A DNA stretch of 34,201 nt from Pseudomonas serbica (GTDB lineage: Bacteria; Pseudomonadota; Gammaproteobacteria; Pseudomonadales; Pseudomonadaceae): positions 1-34,201 of the forward strand of contig NZ_JAQIYM010000027.1 in NCBI RefSeq assembly GCF_028823535.1, written 5' to 3'. A program made the position numbers and the translations under genes. Position 1 is the first letter of the stretch, and each line of letters opens with the position of its first letter. The notes under the pieces were generated by a model. The model was not told the origin of the DNA and ran no database searches. It was given only the letters and a program-made list of their open reading frames with translations. Shown here one piece after another: positions 31,763 to 34,201 of this stretch.

Positions 31763-33271
31763 ATGCGCATCCACGTCACCTTCATCGACCGCGTCGGCAT
31801 CACCCAGGAAGTACTGGCCCTGCTCGGCGGGCGCAGCTTCAACCTGGATGCCGTGGAGATGGTGCCGCCGAACGTCTACATCGATGCCCCGACCCTCGGT
31901 ACCGAAGTGCTGGAAGAGCTGCGCGAGGCCCTGTTCGGCGTGCGCGGCGTACAAGCGGTGACCATGGTCGACATCCTTCCGGGGCAACGTCGGCGCCTGC
32001 AACTGGACGCCTTGCTCGCCGCCAGTTCCGACCCGGTGCTGGCGGTGGATGATCGCGGTCACGTACTGCTGGCCAATCCGGCGTTGATCGCCCTGTGCGG
32101 TCGCGAACCGGCCGGCGAATCCCTGAGCGCATTGTTCGACGATGCCGACTTGCAACGCACCTTGATCGCCCAGCATTTCCGCCTGCCCATGCACGAGGTC
32201 AGCCTCGGCGGCCACACCCTGCTGCTCGATGCCATGCCGATCACCGACGCTGGCGCCCTGCTCACCCTTTATCAACCGAACCGCATCGGCGAACGTCTCT
32301 CGGCGCTGCACCATGATCACGCCGAAGGTTTCGATGCGCTGCTCGGTGAATCGCCGCCGATCCGCTCGCTCAAGGCCCGCGCGCAACGGGTGGCGGCGCT
32401 GGATGCACCGCTGTTGATCCAGGGCGAAACCGGCACCGGCAAGGAACTGGTGGCCCGCGCCTGTCACGCCATCAGCGGTCGGCGGGACGCGCCATTCCTG
32501 GCCCTGAACTGCGCGGCACTGCCCGAAAGCCTGGCCGAAAGCGAGCTGTTCGGCTACGCCCCCGGCGCGTTCACCGGGGCGCAACGGGGCGGCAAGCTCG
32601 GGCTGTTGGAGCTGGCTGACCAGGGCACGGTGTTTCTCGACGAAGTCGGGGAAATGTCGCCGTACCTGCAAGCCAAGTTGCTGCGTTTTTTGAGTGATGG
32701 TTGCTTCCGTCGGGTCGGTGGCGATCGCGAGGTCAAGGTCAATGTGCGGATCCTCAGCGCGACCCACCGCGACCTGGAAAAGATGGTCAGCGAGGGGCAC
32801 TTTCGCGAAGACCTGTTCTACCGCCTCAATGTGCTCAACCTGCAAGTGCCGCCGTTGCGCGAACGTGGCCACGACATCTTGCTGATGGCCCAGCACTTCA
32901 TGCAGCAAGCCTGCGCGCAGATCCAGCGCCCGGTCTGTCGCCTGGCGCCCAGCACCTTTCCCGCCCTGCTCGGCAACCGCTGGCCGGGCAACGTAAGGCA
33001 ATTGCAGAACGTGATCTTTCGCGCGGCGGCGATTTGCGAGAATCCGTTGGTGGACATCGATGATCTCGATATTGCCAGGACGGCGGTGGAACGACAGAAC
33101 GATGGCGAGGTGGGTAGCCTCGAGGATGCCGTCGAAGGGTTTGAAAAGAATCTGCTGGAGAAACTTTATCGCAGCTATCCGTCCAGCCGCTTGCTCGCGG
33201 CGCGCCTGCAAACCTCCCATAGCGCCATTGCCATTCGGCTGCGCAAATACGGAATTCCCAACAAGTCGTAA
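31763..33271 (+). CDS. gcsR: GcsR, sigma-54 activator of the glycine cleavage genes
   Basis: This 502-residue TyrR-type enhancer-binding protein has an N-terminal ACT-like domain (about 1-75), a PAS-like region (about 80-175), a sigma-54 AAA+ domain (about 195-435) and a C-terminal helix-turn-helix (about 460-500). The AAA+ part has Walker A GETGTGKE (221-228), the sigma-54 contact GAFTGA (268-273) and Walker B VFLDEVGE (290-297). P. aeruginosa GcsR activates gcvH2-gcvP2-glyA2-sdaA-gcvT2 in response to glycine, and gcvH and gcvP follow here, which supports the name. A weak AGGT site lies before the ATG at 31763. Confidence 0.92.
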   Translation: MRIHVTFIDRVGITQEVLALLGGRSFNLDAVEMVPPNVYIDAPTLGTEVLEELREALFGVRGVQAVTMVDILPGQRRRLQLDALLAASSDPVLAVDDRGHVLLANPALIALCGREPAGESLSALFDDADLQRTLIAQHFRLPMHEVSLGGHTLLLDAMPITDAGALLTLYQPNRIGERLSALHHDHAEGFDALLGESPPIRSLKARAQRVAALDAPLLIQGETGTGKELVARACHAISGRRDAPFLALNCAALPESLAESELFGYAPGAFTGAQRGGKLGLLELADQGTVFLDEVGEMSPYLQAKLLRFLSDGCFRRVGGDREVKVNVRILSATHRDLEKMVSEGHFREDLFYRLNVLNLQVPPLRERGHDILLMAQHFMQQACAQIQRPVCRLAPSTFPALLGNRWPGNVRQLQNVIFRAAAICENPLVDIDDLDIARTAVERQNDGEVGSLEDAVEGFEKNLLEKLYRSYPSSRLLAARLQTSHSAIAIRLRKYGIPNKS

Positions 33272-33290
33272 GACCGCCTCGGTCAAAAGC

Positions 33291-33390
33291 GGGAGCGGGC
33301 TTGGTCCGGGCGGCGTTCCGACGAAGGCGGTGTGTCAATCAGCGCATAGGTTGAATGACACACCGCCTTCGCGAGCAAGCCCGCTCCCAC
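33291..33390. repeat. REPIN with an interrupted left arm
   Basis: GTGGGAGC-class doublet. The right arm ends GGGCTTGCTCGCGAAGG (inverted), while the left arm GGGAGCGGGCTTG is interrupted by about 14 extra bases (GTCCGGGCGGCG region) before resuming CGAAGGCGG. It starts 20 bases after the gcsR stop, so it may also act as a transcript end. The extra bases are probably a small insertion or partial duplication. Confidence 0.8.
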
Positions 33391-33434
33391 AGTGGAATTG
33401 TGTGGGCGCTGATGCGTTTGCAAATCGATACAGT

Positions 33435-33520
33435 GTATTGAAATCAAGACAAAACCCTCTCGACCTGTCTGGCCCGGGCTTCGGTCCCTTCCCTTCGCCT
33501 GCCTGTATTGATTTCAATAC
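33435..33520. promoter_or_regulatory. Candidate GcsR binding sites upstream of gcvH
   Basis: A perfect palindrome GTATTGA-TT-TCAATAC lies at 33505-33520 and a near-copy GTATTGA-AA-TCAAGAC at 33435-33450, exactly 70 bp (about seven turns) upstream. A third, weak match (CCATTGATTTAAAAC) is at 33558-33572. They sit 66 to 151 bp upstream of the sigma-54 promoter, where an enhancer-binding protein such as GcsR would bind. Confidence 0.65.
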
Positions 33521-33585
33521 GCCAGCCGCAACAAAAACAGCCTGACTAAAGACTAAGCCATTGATTTAAAACAAATAATAAACCT

Positions 33586-33601
33586 TGGCACCACCCTTGC
33601 T
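33586..33601 (+). promoter_or_regulatory. Sigma-54 promoter of gcvH
   Basis: TGGCAC-N5-TTGCT, with the invariant GG at 33587-33588 and GC at 33599-33600, separated by the required spacing. It is close to the -24/-12 consensus and lies 88 bases before the gcvH ATG. It follows gcsR, the enhancer-binding activator. Confidence 0.9.
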
Positions 33602-33688
33602 ATCTCTCCTCCAGCCAAGCTCCAACACGAGCCTGCCCATCGCCCTCCGCCACCTGCAGCGGATGAGTCTGAACAATGAGGAGTTGAT

Positions 33689-34072
33689 ATGAGCGAATTG
33701 CGTTTTACCGTCGAACACGAATGGCTGCGTACCGAAGCTGACGGCAGCTTCACAGTCGGCATCACCGCGTTTGCGCAACAGGCGCTGGGGGATGTGGTGT
33801 TCGTTCAAGTACCCGAGTTGGGAAGCTTTGACACCGGCGCTGAAGTATCTGTCGTGGAATCGGTAAAAGCCGCCAGCAGCATCAGCATGCCGCTGGACGG
33901 CGAAGTGCTGGAAGTGAACGCGGAACTGGAAAGTACCCCGGAGCTGGTCAACGAAGATCCGCTCGGCCAGGGCTGGTTCTTCCGCTTCAAGCCCACTGAC
34001 GCTGCCGCTGTCGGCCAACTGTTGGATCAGGACGCCTACGACCGCCTGATCCAAGACCAGATCGACGCGTGA
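33689..34072 (+). CDS. gcvH: Glycine cleavage system H protein
   Basis: This 127-residue lipoyl carrier protein of the glycine cleavage complex shuttles the aminomethyl group between P, T and L proteins. The lipoylated residue is Lys60 in ESVKAASSI, and the HEWLR and GWFFRFKPTDA blocks are typical. The ATG at 33689 follows a strong GAGGAG site. It heads the operon with gcvP, 9 bases further on. As the second gcvH type (gcvH2) it is probably induced by glycine via GcsR. Confidence 0.97.
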   Translation: MSELRFTVEHEWLRTEADGSFTVGITAFAQQALGDVVFVQVPELGSFDTGAEVSVVESVKAASSISMPLDGEVLEVNAELESTPELVNEDPLGQGWFFRFKPTDAAAVGQLLDQDAYDRLIQDQIDA

Positions 34073-34081
34073 GGATTGCCC

Positions 34082-34201
34082 ATGACCATCCGCCTCGACA
34101 CCCATGACGAATTCATCGCCCGCCACATCGGCCCCCGCGCCGGTGACGAGCAGGCCATGCTCAACACCCTCGGTTTCGACTCCCTCCAGGATCTGAGTGC
34201 G
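34082..34201 (+). CDS. gcvP: Glycine dehydrogenase (decarboxylating) P protein, start only
   Basis: The first 40 codons of gcvP are present before the window ends. The encoded N-terminus (MTIRLDTHDEFIARHIGPR, then a stretch ending QDL) matches the conserved beginning of the pyridoxal phosphate P protein that decarboxylates glycine and passes the aminomethyl group to GcvH. It begins 9 bases after the gcvH stop with GAGGA as ribosome site, so it is in the same operon. The rest lies outside the window. Confidence 0.9.
   Translation, partial: MTIRLDTHDEFIARHIGPRAGDEQAMLNTLGFDSLQDLSA

Larger units (their letters stand above)
33272..33688. other. gcsR-gcvH intergenic region
   Basis: The 417 bp between gcsR and gcvH hold a REPIN (33291-33390), then the palindromic candidate GcsR sites (33435-33520), then the sigma-54 promoter (33586-33601) and the gcvH leader. 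I see no small gene and no recognisable glycine riboswitch. Confidence 0.7.

Noticed and set aside
31589..33286. 565-codon reverse reading frame over gcsR
   Set aside because: It mirrors the gcsR frame, which has complete ACT, AAA+ and HTH motifs, and itself has no recognisable domain.
33400..33688. Glycine riboswitch in front of gcvH
   Set aside because: No conserved aptamer pair is recognisable, and the sigma-54 promoter starts transcription only about 75 bases before the start codon, leaving no room for it.

Overview
The window is about 34 kb of a high-GC Gram-negative chromosome. It almost certainly comes from a Pseudomonas of the fluorescens group. The grounds are GTAGGAGC/GTGGGAGC-type REP and REPIN elements scattered between genes, a GcsR regulator directly upstream of gcvH-gcvP, a hmuU-hmuV-chaN heme cluster, and a TyrR/sigma-54 style promoter layout. 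No rRNA, tRNA, CRISPR array, insertion sequence or phage gene was seen. Most genes look like ordinary chromosomal or accessory metabolism.

Layout: (1) 1-934 is a non-coding tandem array of REPINs with a 131-bp period, which in its right half alternates as a 262-bp higher-order repeat. (2) 991-2208 holds an exported cupin and, divergently, a small secreted protein of eight 13-residue repeats with a strong terminator. (3) 2234-5619 holds a DUF502 membrane protein and a DUF3300-DUF2950 pair with overlapping ends. (4) 5656-7774 holds a TetR regulator with a clear palindromic operator, a small HAHINLLGW membrane protein and a PAS-GGDEF diguanylate cyclase. (5) 7844-9915 is an AraC regulator divergent from a ferritin-like diiron protein. 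(6) 10173-11941 holds a lipoprotein and an Xre-RES toxin-antitoxin pair with a perfect operator-like inverted repeat. (7) 12115-15428 holds a TPR protein, a small conserved protein, a periplasmic chorismate mutase and an NTF2-like protein.

(8) 15444-18548 is a heme uptake locus in decay. After a REPIN come an unidentified gene end and a 48-codon hmuT relic (signal peptide joined in frame to the C-terminal tail), followed by apparently intact hmuU, hmuV and a ChaN-like lipoprotein. (9) 18576-24380 holds a c-type cytochrome, two NAD(P)-dependent oxidoreductases, a cupin, a LysR regulator, a NIPSNAP protein, a DUF2092 protein with a coupled 63-aa protein, and a GNAT acetyltransferase.

(10) 24553-31693 is a likely catabolic operon read leftwards: ureohydrolase, aldehyde dehydrogenase, NCS1 permease and GMC alcohol oxidoreductase, with a divergent LysR regulator and a T-N11-A palindrome between them. 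The enzyme set suggests import and oxidation of a guanidino alcohol or aldehyde followed by urea release. This is inference. (11) 31763-34201 is gcsR, a regulatory region with palindromic candidate GcsR sites and a consensus-like sigma-54 promoter, then gcvH and the start of gcvP.

The most interesting items are the tandem REPIN array, the hmuT in-frame relic, the ureohydrolase/GMC cluster, the GSDRL repeat protein, and the two palindrome-controlled loci (Xre-RES and GcsR).
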